Origin: Utricularia gibba
Taxonomy: Eukaryota; Streptophyta; Magnoliopsida; Lamiales; Lentibulariaceae
Length of the DNA stretch: 64,000 nucleotides
Assembly: GCA_002189035.1 (NCBI GenBank)
Contig: NEEC01000002.1
Coordinates: 3,038,001-3,102,000 of the forward strand
Direction: 5' to 3'
A model generated the notes under the pieces. That model did not search any database and had not been told where the DNA came from. It worked only from the letters and a program-made list of their open reading frames with translations. The position numbers and the translations under genes are program-made. Each line of letters opens with the position of its first letter. Position 1 is the first letter of the stretch. Of this stretch, positions 25,240 to 36,048 are shown in pieces.

Positions 25240-27660
25240 ATAAATCAAAGTTTTTTATGGAATCGATTATTGAGTTGAGCATTCTCATAGCATATTACAA
25301 ATTTGTTTTGTATAATCGACTCACCACATATCCTTTGGTGATTACCATTGACCTACATATTAGCTTCCATATTCTTGATCCCAAATTTTGCATCTAACTC
25401 TCTTATTGAATTTAGTGGAAATGAAATATTTTTATCCATCTTATTGATAAATGCAATAAAACATTGAGATCATTATTTGAACTTGGAACTCCAAAGATGA
25501 ATACCATATTCATGTATCTTTTAAAACAACTACTTCTAAAGTAAACGTAGAATAATCATGACCACGAGTATATTATTTTTTCCAAGCTATTGAACAATTT
25601 TTACATTTCCAATGCATAAAATCAATACTTCCAAATATACCGAGAATCCCCATTTCATTTTCCCATAATAATAATCATTGAATATCACTTGGATTGGGTC
25701 TTCTCAATTACTCAGTTTCAAACATCTCATGAACTCCTCAAACAAAGGATCTTAAGGGTCATTTGCTAAGAGGATTAGAAGATCTATAATTTACACATAT
25801 ACCATTGTTTGATTTACACAAGAGGATTTTAGGGACTCTAAAATTACACATACACCATTGTTTGATTAGTATATGTATACCAATCTTTTATTGCTATACT
25901 ACTAATATATTCATTTTTGAGTATAAGAGTGGTATATACAAATGGAGGGGGAACCTAATTATATGTATACCACTCATATACTCCAATTTCTATTCTCGCA
26001 TATTAAACATTATTGACAATTGAGTATATTGATATGTGTCGTTTCCACAATAAATTTTAATATTTTTAAAATTCGTAAAACACAAAAGCGTAGTACGAAT
26101 GTCGAATGTAGAGAGTTGTTTTTCAATGAAAGGTGAGGTATACCAAATACAACTATCACGATTTGTAAATGGTTTTGGAAGTAAAATGAGCGAGAAACGT
26201 AAATGATGAAACTTGAGTAAAGGGATAAGAGGGTTTTAAACAAATAACGGAAATAAACGTAAGCGATGAACCTTAAATAAAGTGAATTTTCCTGGGTTTG
26301 GAATCCTGCCCAATTATATTCGCTGCATCTTGACTCTTCTCTGGTCTTCTCTAGTACTCGATTATAGAAGCAACGAATTGCCTACCCTCCCTTACACTCT
26401 CTTGCAAGAAGGCACAGGAATAGCCTGATCTTGCTCTTCCTTGGACGAACATAAAGATAAGAAGTCCTGCCAGCATACCCTCATGGTTGAATTGTGCGCG
26501 TGTGCCCAAATGTTGCCAATGACCAAATGAGTTCACTATCTGTCCATTGATCCTGAGGTACGGCCACAAACAAAACGTTGTCTTCCTCCTACCAAAAGGG
26601 CATGAGTTGATGCTCTCCACCTTACTACTCTTTAAGACTCGCAAATAGTGATTAGCTAACCATGACTCTTGAATAAGGAGATTGTTACAGAAAGATTGTA
26701 ACATAGTCACGTGAAGGCATATGGAACCCATTCAGATTCAAAGAAAAGATGAAGATAAACTAACGAAACATAGATTTGAGAGTATCCCAACCCAGAAACG
26801 GGTTTCAAGCTGCAAACGGCCATATAAACTAAAGAGAACAAAAACAGATTCTAGAGATAAGCTAGAAGAAAATCCTCTAGAGAGAAAAACAAAAATCTAA
26901 ACTAAACTGAAAGTTAATTTCAAAGTTGTTCGAACTGAATTGAGCTGAATTATTTTGTCTGAGTTTTCGTATTCCTCTGGTTTTTTTGGACTTGAGTGAC
27001 TTGCAAGCAAACGTCTACTCTGATATTGGTACGCTAATGATTTCTCCTGTTAAAGACTCCCGTGTTCCGCACGTCAAGCCTCATGATTAGGCATCTACAA
27101 TCTTCCGAAAATCAAGGGGATGTCAGCTCGGAAAGATCCAATTTGTTGCCATCTGCTGTCCTCTTTCTATCACTTCCTTCCACGTGTGCGCCTCTAGCAA
27201 AACTTAAATAAAATCTAGCAAAAATATTAAATAAAATACAAGATTTAGGATAATTATCCTAAACTAGATAAAAACCTAAATTTCATATTATAGACTCCTA
27301 ATTAGATGATTCTAATCACATTTAGATATAAAAACAAAGAAAAAGAAAATAAGAAAATGACACTTAACGTATATGCATACTCAATTGCACTACACTTAAA
27401 ATAATAATACTTTGCTATCAAACGACCTCTCAAGCATTTGAAGGCACTAGAAACTCTAATTCTAAGATATTCATCACAAGCATCGGTGCCATAACCGTAG
27501 GCGAGCTTCCTCATGGCAGTTGTGTACATTTGTATTGTGCTAAGAGACACCCACCAAGTAGCATCAAAATTCTCTTGAAGATAAGAGCACCCTTGACATA
27601 CACTTGGCATACTCTTGAAGACAATGAGCAATGCATTCTAAAACGATGATGGAATATTTG
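25240..27660 (-). pseudogene. Decayed PIF/Harbinger transposase, split by an insertion
   Basis: Two parts of one Harbinger-type (ALP1-like) nuclease lie on the minus strand. The upstream part (27440-27630) reads 'NFDATWWVSLSTIQMYTTA' and then 'MRKLAYGYGTDACDEYLRI', matching the family's 'CTAAIR.LAYG..ADAVDEYLRIGES'. The downstream part (25430-25730) reads 'LRRPNPSDIQ', 'GSIDFMHWKCKNCSIAW' and 'VFIFGVPSSNNDLNVL', matching 'GMLGSIDCMHW.WKNCP.AW' and 'GSNNDINVL'. These two blocks should be about 40 residues apart but are separated by about 1.7 kb. Stops occur in both. A region near 27888-28169 could be the element's first, Myb-like ORF, but that is weak. Confidence 0.75.
25760..27430. mobile_element. 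Unidentified insertion inside the Harbinger relic
   Basis: This block of about 1.67 kb interrupts the Harbinger transposase between its 'DEYLRI' and 'LRRPNPSD' segments. It contains a GC-richer part (26290-27200) with an antisense open frame of 126 codons (26351-26731) that has no recognisable domain. The sequence 'acaccattgtttgatt' is repeated near 25798 and 25848. I could not find terminal repeats or a target duplication, so its nature is unknown. Confidence 0.4.
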
Positions 27661-29331
27661 GTCAGTATAGGTAGCATTGATCATAAAGGCTGACTTATAT
27701 GAGAATGTTGTGGAGTGATTGGATTAGGAGTCGAATAGCCTAATAGTGCATGATTGCAAGTCTCAATGTACAAGTATTTTTGAAAATCACTCATTTTAGA
27801 AACATTCATGTAAAGTAATTTCCTCAACTCATGAGCAGAGTTAATTATTATGTTGTATTGGAGCAATTGATTATGATGCTCCGTAGTTCAAGTGTAGTCA
27901 ATCATTCTTTCTCCTACCATAACAAGGGCTTTTTTCTTTTCTTGTGAACCATTTTGATCCTGAAATAACTTAGCAGCCTTTTGAGCCATTGGATGTCTTT
28001 CATGAGTTGGTGACTCTATCGCTATTTTTGCAAACTTACTTGGAAGTGTAATGGATTGAACCGATGATATAGTTGCTAGTTTTTTCTTCTTAAGATTTTG
28101 CTTTGCCATGTGTCGATTAAGTATGATGCATTCAACAATAAAGAAAATAAAAATTATCGATGTTGACATAAAATCTATAATTAGTTTTATTGTCTTTCAT
28201 TTAAGTTGATCAACTCTTTTTAAGCTTCTAGATATATAAATGGTTTTCCTTACTCTTCTTTGAACAGCTTTATTGCCATGTCAATTAAATCGTAATGATC
28301 ACGAGATATTCTATCAAATCTTCCCAAAAAAGCTTGCACCTTGGTACTAAGAATTATCAATCAATGTATTCAACCAACCCAAAACTAAGAGTAAAACTAA
28401 GTCCACGTTGTAAGGGAATCATACCTGATGCAAAAGAAAATATCAATTAAAAATACAACAAAAATAAATAAACTTTTTCAATATAGTAGCAACCAAAATT
28501 CTGAGATGATTAACATATTCATTCTCACAATTTAATGCTCACATTAGGTAGAGACCTCAATAAATGAAAATCAAGAGAACAATTTTCCTAAAAACTAAAG
28601 AATACTAGATATTTTAATCTAGAGAAAAACCTACTAATAAACATATGTTAATGCTTTCTTATTTGGATAATAACTTGGGTTTCATAGTTTTTCAACTAGT
28701 AAACTACTTAAACAAAGGTGACCTATGAAAAAAATGAAACAGCAAAGTCTAAAAAATTGATATCACTAATATTAAAATAGAACACAAAGAGAAGCTTCTT
28801 GGAAGAAGAAAAAAAAGGGCAAAAAAAATACTGTTGAATTCAAGCCTTCAATAAAAAAACTCTGTCTTATCTAATTAGCAAAAATAAAACCAATGGCACA
28901 AAAACATCGAGAACAAATGAATAATTAGAAAAAAGTACCCAGTCTTATTTGTCAATAAAAGAGAAAAAAACTTAAAAGAAGATGACTTATTGATCAAGAA
29001 CGTATCGGGATGATGATGAGCAGATGAAAAAAAGGAGTCACAAAGATACTAGCAAGATGCCAAAGTAGCATGGAAAACACCCAAACTTGTGTTCTAGTAG
29101 GGAGAATGAAGAATAAATCAATCCATTTTTTTTTTTTTTTTTACTTTGGGCAGACACATGTCACCTCAAAACACTTTTTTACATTTATGGATAGACACCT
29201 ATGCACATGCTCTTATGAAGGAAGCCCCTTGTAGGTATTAGACTCCAATTTGGAGTGGAAGATGATCAATATTTTGTTGAGGTTAGGGTGCTTAACAAAG
29301 AACATTGTTATGTCTACTGGAGTTCGATTAG
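27661..29331. other. AT-rich sequence between the Harbinger relic and the gypsy element
   Basis: No gene is supported. An antisense frame at 27888-28169 has a basic, Lys-rich composition and an 'MAQKAAK' segment that might come from a Harbinger ORF1. The rest is AT-rich, with a T run at 29128-29142. Confidence 0.4.
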
Positions 29332-29557
29332 TGTAACGACCCCGCGACCTGCACCCTAGACGCTAAGGCCATTACTGACACGAAATTCGTCCTAAGCCCG
29401 TAATTCGTCCTATCGGGTCCATCCTAAGCCCGTCGGGTCTACCCGGAAGACACGAAATTCTAAGGGTTGTTCACAAGTACCCTCCCTTTTAAGGTCAGCC
29501 CCTTACCATGACCGCACCTTTGTCTCTTTTCTGAGGATTTGGGTTGGGGGTGTTACA
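29332..29557 (-). repeat. 3' LTR of the gypsy element (shortened, 226 bp)
   Basis: The right 161 bp (29397-29557) match the outer end of the other LTR with two substitutions and one single-base gap. The remaining 65 bp (29332-29396) are mostly different from the other LTR, though both contain 'attactgacac'. The region holding the TATA box and about 950 bp of the long LTR are missing. It still starts TG and ends CA as an LTR should. Confidence 0.8.
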
Positions 29558-29570
29558 ATCTCCCCTCCTT
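29558..29570 (-). other. Polypurine tract of the gypsy element
   Basis: The minus strand reads AAGGAGGGGAGAT directly before the 3' LTR start (TGTAACACCC). It overlaps the pol stop codon at 29569-29571. The position and composition are those of the plus-strand primer. Confidence 0.75.
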
Positions 29571-32500
29571 AAGACGCTTCGTCCCGAAGCGGCAGGCGGA
29601 AGAGCTCAGGGAACTCCTCCCGTACTAGTTCCTCGGGTTCCCATGTTGCATCGTCCTTGCTCCTGCTCGTCCACTGTACTTTTACCCATGGTGTTGCCTT
29701 GCTCTCCGTCGTAGTCACCTTGCGTCCAAGTATGCGCACTGGTTGTGCTTGGTACGTCAGGTTATCCCGTAGCACAAATTGATCCGGCTGTATCAGTGTC
29801 TCGGGTCCGACTAATGCCTTCCTTAGCTGGGACACATGGAACACATCGTGCATGCTCTTCATTCCGGTGGGCAGTTTCAGTCGATACGCCACCTCTCCTA
29901 TCTTCTGCAGTATCTCATAAGGACCCACGTACCTGGGCCCTAGTTTCCCGTGTTTAGTCCCGCGTGTGGCACCCTTCCATGGCGACACCCGCAGGTACAC
30001 CATGTCGCCCACCACAAAGTCCAGTGGTTTCCTGCGCACGTCCGCCCAGCTTTTCTGCCTGTCCTGGGCTACCTTTAGCCTTTCCCTGATGGTTCTTACC
30101 GACTCTTCTGCCTGCTGTACTAATTCGGGTCCTAGCATCTTCTTTTCTCCAACCTCGTCCCAATGGAGGGCTGTCCGGCACCTCCGCCCATATAATGCTT
30201 CGTAAGGTGCCATTCCCAGGCTTGCTTGATGGCTGTTGTTATACGTGAATTCCGCCAGGTAGGTATGCTCGTCCCATTTACCACGAAACTCTAGCGCACA
30301 CGCCCGTAACAGATCCTCCAAAGTCTGGATGGTGCGCTCGGACTGCCCGTCCGTCTGCGGGTGCATCGCCGAGCTCATCAGCAGCTTCGTTCCCAGCGCT
30401 TCTGGGAGTGCCTTCCAAAACCGAGCGGTGAACCGGGCATCTCTGTCGAACACAATGGTAACCGGCACCCCGTGAAGCTTTACTACCTCGCGCATATATA
30501 GCTTGGCCAATCTGGAACTGTCCCATGCCGTTTGGATGGGCAAGAAATGGGCGCTCTTGGTAAGACGGTCCACCACTACCCATATCGCGTCCAGCCCCTC
30601 ACGGGTTCTTGGAAAATGGGTTACGAAATCCATGGTGACATGCTCCCACTTCCACTCAGGAATGTCTAGGGGCTGGAGCATACCGCTGGGACGCTGGTGC
30701 TCGATTTTTACACGTTGGCAGACCGGGCATTCCCCCACGTGACGTGCAATGTCCCTCTTCATGCCTGGCCACCAGAAATCTTGTCGTAAGTCCCGGTACA
30801 TTTTCGTGCTTCCTGGATGGATGGTGAGTCGCGAGGCATGCGCTTCGCCTAGGATTTCCTGTCTCAATTCCTTCACCGGCGGAACCCAAATTCTGCCATG
30901 TACCGTGACCAGCCCATCACCGCGTCTACTATACTCCGCGTCGCCCCTCCCTACCTTCTCCAACAGTTCTCCCCAAGAGTCATCAGCTTCTTGAGCCTCC
31001 TTGATCCTTGGTAGGAGGCTAGACTCCACTCGTAGGGCTGCTAGTCGCCCCTCAAGTTCTTGTAGCTTGCTGTCCAATTCCCCGTCCTTGTCCATCCCCG
31101 ATGCTCACGTTACTCGGCTCAGGCCGTCCGCCACGACGTTGGCCTTTCCAGGGTGATATATAACTTCGATCTCGAAATCCTTGATCAGTTCCAACCACCT
31201 TCGCTGCCTTAGGTTGAGTTCCTTCTGAGTGAAAATATATTTCAGACTCTGATGGTCAGTGAACAGCTCGCATTTGCTTCCATAGAGGTAATGGCGCCAT
31301 ATCTTGAGCGCGAAGACCACCGCTGCCAATTCCAAGTCGTGCACAGGGTAGTTCTTCTCATGTGTCTTGAGTTGGCGAGATGCATAGGCTATCACTTTAC
31401 CTCCCTGCATCAGCACACACCCCAACCCCTTACCTGATGCATCCGTATAGATGGTGTAGCCCACCCCTACACAGGGTAAGGCCAAGACCAGAGCCGTCGT
31501 CAGCCTCTCCTTAAGTTGCACGAAACTTTGTTCGTATGCTCCATCCCAGTGAAATGCAGCCTCCTTGCGCGTTAGCTGAGTCATGGGGCGTGCCAAATAT
31601 GAGAACCCCATAATAAACCGCCTGTAGTATCCTGCGAGACCAAGAAAGCTCTTGACTTCTGTGGGGTTCTTGGGTGTCGACCACCCCACCACAGCTTCGA
31701 TCTTCTTTGGGTCTACTTCCACTCCTGCTCCACTGATAATATGCCCCAGAAATGCTAGACTTTTGAGAAAGAATTCGCACTTACTCTTCTTAGCGAACAG
31801 CCTTTTCTCACGCAGCACTTCCAGGGTCTGTCGGAGGTGCCGCATGTGTGATGCTTCGTCCGGGGAATACACCAGAATATCGTCGATGAACACCACCACG
31901 AACTGATCGAGATAGGGCTGGAACACCCTATTCATTAGGTCCATAAAGGCGGCTGGGGCATTGGTGAGGTCGAATGGCATCACCACGAACTCATGATGCC
32001 CATATCTAGTCCGAAATGCTGTCTTCGGGATATCGCATTCCTTAATCTTTAGTTGATGGTAACCAGACCGTAAGTCTATCTTGGAAAATATAGATGCCCC
32101 TTGTAGTTGGTCGAACAGGTCCTCAATTCGGGGTAGAGGGTAACGGTTCCTCACGATCACTTTGTTCAGTGCTCGATAGTCCACGCACAACCGCATCGTG
32201 CCATCCTTCTTCTTCACAAACAGTACGGGGGCTCCCCAGGGTGACACACTTGGCCTGATGAACCCTTTCTCGAGGAGGTCTTCTAGTTGCGTCTTTAGTT
32301 CCTTCATTTCAGAAGGCGACATCCGGTACGGTGCCTTGGTGATAGGCTCCGTCCCTTCCAGCAGCCTGATCTCGAATTCTATTTCCCGGTCCGGCATGTG
32401 TCCAGGGAGTTCCTCTAGAAACACGTCATCGAATTCCTTCAGCAAAGCTTCGACTTCACTATCATGCGGGGTTTCCCTGGTGGCCATGTGGGCTAACACA

Positions 32501-33987
32501 TAGAATGCCGCGTGCTCGTACACTTCCTTCTCCTTGCGCATGCATGTCCCAGTCCGTGCTGAGAATTCCCACCAATCTCCATTCTGTCCTCGCAGCTCTA
32601 TACATCTTTCAGCACAACTGATTCGTGCCCCATATTTCCCTAGCCAGCTCAACCCTAGAATGACATCGAACTCACCGACCTGGACTTCGTAGAAATCTGC
32701 CCTGCTGGTCATTTCCCCAAGCCTGAAACTCACCGCCCTATGTATCCTACGGCATATAAGACTCCCACCTCCAGCTACTTTCACCCTCAGTCCCTGGCTG
32801 AGTTCCTCTCCTAACCTGCCTAGTTTTCTAACACAAGTTCCCGACACAAAGCAATGCGTAGCTCCACAATCAAACAACGTAGACACGTTCAAGTTGTCGA
32901 GAAGGAGTGTACCCGTGATGGCGCCACTGTCATCTTCAGCATCGGCCTTTGTGAGGTGGAAGATCCTTGCTCCAGCACGTCCCGTGGCCACTCTCGCGGC
33001 ATTGGTAACAGCCCCTGGGTCGGCATTCAGCTTCCTTGGTTTTGGGCACTCTCGCGAAATGTGTCCTGCCTCGCCACAGTTGTAGCACACACGAGTTGTC
33101 AAATAGCACGTACCCGTGTGTCTTCTTCCACAAGTGGGGCAGAGGGGGCGCTCTCTACCATTAGTCTCATTCCTCCCCCCTCGGTTCACTACTGCGGTCC
33201 CTTTTCTATCGCCAGTCGCTGTCCTCTTTGCGCTTGCTCTGTCCTGTTCATGTAGTTCCGTCTCTACCATTACCGCAGCAGCCAGTAGGTCTATAAGGCG
33301 CGCTGCAGGTACTGCTGCCACTCTTAATCTGATCCGGGGCAGCAACGCTTGGCGAAACTGCATTACCTTTAGCCCTTCGTTGGTAGAGATCCCTGCGCAA
33401 AACCGAGACAGCTTCTGGAATCGGGTGTGTAACTCTTGAACGCTCTCGTCGACCCCTTGAGTGAGGTTAACGAATTCACTCATTTTCTGTGTTTTCACCA
33501 CCTCTGGATAGTAACGATCCAGGAACTCTTTCCGGAAGTCCTCCCAATCAGCTTCCCCGTCGGAACCATTCATGCCCGTCCACCACTGCGCCGCATCACC
33601 CACCAGAAAATATTCAGCGACCGTGACGCGGATGCTGGTTGGTGTCTCGTACAGCTTCATGTTCCGTGTCAGTTCCAGTAGCCAGGCCTCCGCCTCATCA
33701 GGTGTCCCTCCGCCAAAGGTTGGCATGCGGGCTTTCTTCAGTTTTTCATACTGAGTGCACACCTGCTCTCCCAAGGACGCAGATTGGGTTTCCTGGTTGC
33801 CCCCACTCCCTTCGCCATTTCCCCGGGCAGCAGCTGCTGCCACGTTGGCCACTTGGTCAGCCGTAAAGGTATCCGCATTGGCCTGAGGGCGGGGCACATT
33901 TCTACGTGGAGCCCTAGCAAGTTCGTTCGCTGGTACCTCATCGTTTCCCCCAGTCCTTGCTGTACTAGCTCTCGATCTAGTCCTCAT
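29569..33987 (-). pseudogene. gag-pol polyprotein of the gypsy element, one internal stop
   Basis: One frame of 1,473 codons from ATG 33987 to TAA 29569 is interrupted only by TGA at 31105-31107, between RNase H and integrase. Upstream of the stop come a retrotransposon gag domain (about residues 80-260), a CCHC knuckle '[14 protein letters not shown]' (about 300-313), a protease motif 'DCGATHCF' (about 372), reverse transcriptase with 'FIDDILVYS' (about 700), and RNase H ending '[10 protein letters not shown]'. Downstream come the integrase HHCC finger (H..H, 'CPVCQ'), the D, D and E of the catalytic core ('TMDFVTHFP', 'FDRDARFT', 'PQTDGQSERTIQTLEDLLRA'), and a C-terminal 'DDATWEPEELV' chromodomain-like part. 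Reverse transcriptase residue 673 is Asp where the family has Gly ('MPFGLTNAPA'). The element is probably not autonomous as it stands. Confidence 0.9.
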
Positions 33988-34115
33988 TCCTGTCCTGTCA
34001 CGTTACATCTTTGGTTAACACACTCGCAAACTAACTTGGCGTACCTGGCAGCGGCGGGGCAGCGAGGGGATCGACTTTCCTATCCCTGTTCCCAACCCTC
34101 AAGGACCCGAACCTG

Positions 34116-34127
34116 GCTCTGATACCA
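34116..34127 (-). other. Primer-binding site (initiator tRNA-Met)
   Basis: The minus strand reads TGGTATCAGAGC, complementary to the 3' end of plant initiator tRNA-Met. It lies two bases inside the 5' LTR end ('GTTACA'). Confidence 0.9.
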
Positions 34128-34129
34128 AT

Positions 34130-35308
34130 TGTAACGAATTACTGACACCTAACACTCAGTATTGGTGTCCCAATCATTATGGGGTGGGTTAGGAACGTGG
34201 TTGAGGGTGCATTCCTCCCTTGCCACACCGCCATTCCTGGCACCTAGCGATCCCCGGCAGCATCCCTAGCCGGATCCTTTCGCCAAGACTCACCAAACAG
34301 CACAAGGAGCGAAGTAGATATTTTATCAAGTCACGACAATCCAAAGTTCCATACCAGGCGGCAAGCCTCGGCGCACGGCACCACAACACAAAGGAAGAAC
34401 GAACACAACCAGCAAGGAAATAGAGCTAAGTCACGAAGAGAAAAGTAAGACAGCAAGTCTCGCCACACAGCCATCCACCACACATCCTAGAGATCACGCC
34501 TCACTCGACATCCACCTCCGCTGCACCCGCCTCGCCATCAGCCACGCCACCTACACAGGAAAGAGTAAGGGAAGTCAGTCCTAGGCACACGGCTCCCTCA
34601 AAAAAGCCTAAACTACACATATTCACGAAGTTTCCCATCCACACGATCATCACTGCTGTTCGCACACACTGCCCCCGTGAGGCATCTCCGTAACTTCTCG
34701 TATCGGCTCGCAGCCCATCCTAGGCATCTCCGATGTTCTCGTAATCAATCCGAACACCTTTCCACACAGAATCCTACACGTTTGGCACCTCTCCCACTGA
34801 GCACAAGTGCTCAGTGTTGCCGCCAAGACCGTAGTTCGATGGCCCCGCTTATTGCTCACATGGCCTCACGATCCGCGGCTTCGCCGCGTTGCCATTGGGG
34901 GTGCACTCCCCAATCCCGCCGTAGCTCACAACCCCTCGATCACACAGCGAGGTGCCTCGATCACACAGCGAGGACTTTTAAGAACAAGACCATATCTCCA
35001 CACACGAAGTTAGCTTCCACCAATCTGTCCCGCAGCACAATTCAACCATAAAGCCCTTACCTTTGTGCAGTTTTCGTCTTCCTCTTGGAGTGGCTGCCGT
35101 CCCTCTCAGCTGGTGTCCCTTCCAAGGGCTCTAGCCCTTCTACTTATACCCGTAATTCGTCCTATCGGGTCCATCCTAAGCCTGTCGGTCTACCCGGAAG
35201 ACACGAAATTCTAAGGGTTGTTCACAAGTACCCTCCCTTTTAAGGTCAGCCCCTTACCATGACCGCACCTTTGTCTCTTTTCTGAGGATTTGGGTCGGGG
35301 GTGTTACA
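34130..35308 (-). repeat. 5' LTR of the gypsy element (1,179 bp)
   Basis: The LTR starts TGTAACACCCCC at 35308 and ends CGTTACA at 34130. A TATA-like element TATAAGTA (minus strand, 35141-35148) marks the promoter. A 21-bp direct repeat containing 'ctcgatcacacagcgagg' occurs twice near 34936-34975. This LTR is over five times longer than its partner, although the shared outer part is almost identical. Confidence 0.85.
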
Positions 35309-35986
35309 TTAGCATGTGATGGCCGGCAAGGGCTGCAATGAAGATGTCACTTGTATTGAATGGCGGATATCTGGTTGGAATCGAAGGATGATCTTTTCTT
35401 GATGATTATCATTAAAGATTGTATGAATGTATTGACATGGAAATGCTTACGAAGTTGGCAAGAACCTGCTGCTACCATTTTGTGCGTTCTTTTGGGTTAT
35501 ACTATGTTGATGTAATTAAGAAGGTTTAGTATAAGAATTGTATTTCCATATAAACTTTGAAAAAAACTGCAAATTGAGAGGACTTTTCCTATCTATTCTT
35601 TAAACTTATATTCCTTTTTTTATTTTTAACCTAATTTTGAACGTTTATTTTTGAAATAAATTGAACTCTTTTATCCTAACCTACAAACCAAAAAAACTTT
35701 ATTCACTTTTTCAACTGAATTGCGGAACTAACTGTGGGAGAGGCGCGAATAAGTGATCGACCTTGGGCGTGGGCCATTTACCCCAGCCCAGCAGTTCAGA
35801 AACCCAACCTGAAATGCATTTGGGTTGGGCTTCGAGTAGGGGCGATTAGGGTAAACCCAATGTTAATTATACTATAAACAAGGGGAAGAAGCGCAATTAG
35901 AGTAAATACAGTGACTGCTGTCCTGCCCCAGGCTGCGGAGTGCCCGAGGAGAACTCTACCGGCAGCCTGGGTTTTCCATTCAGGAG
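35309..35986. other. Intergenic region upstream of the aldolase gene
   Basis: Unique-looking sequence with no supported exon. The part from about 35720 is GC-richer and should contain the aldolase promoter elements. A stretch around 35340-35460 could be the continuation of the sequence into which the gypsy element inserted. Confidence 0.5.
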
Positions 35987-35994
35987 TATAAAAG
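35987..35994 (+). promoter_or_regulatory. TATA box of the aldolase gene
   Basis: 'tataaaag' lies 62 bp upstream of the ATG at 36049. This gives a predicted transcription start near 36018 and a short 5' UTR of about 30 nt, as expected for a strongly expressed photosynthesis gene. Confidence 0.7.
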
Positions 35995-36048
35995 ACAAGG
36001 CCACCTCATTCTAAAACGTAACAAATTTTCTCACCTAACGCCGAGGAG

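Larger units (their letters stand above)
29332..35308 (-). mobile_element. Ty3/gypsy LTR retrotransposon, chromovirus/Tekay-like, nearly complete
   Basis: The element lies on the minus strand. It runs from a long 5' LTR (34130-35308) through the primer-binding site, gag-pol and a polypurine tract to a short 3' LTR (29332-29557). The outer flanks carry 'attag' on the left (29327-29331) and 'ttag' on the right (35309-35312, preceded by A), consistent with a target duplication of 4-5 bp. The domain order gag, protease, reverse transcriptase, RNase H, integrase, and a C-terminal chromodomain-like tail, places it in the gypsy superfamily. It is about 6.0 kb and is much better preserved than the neighbouring elements. 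Confidence 0.9.
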
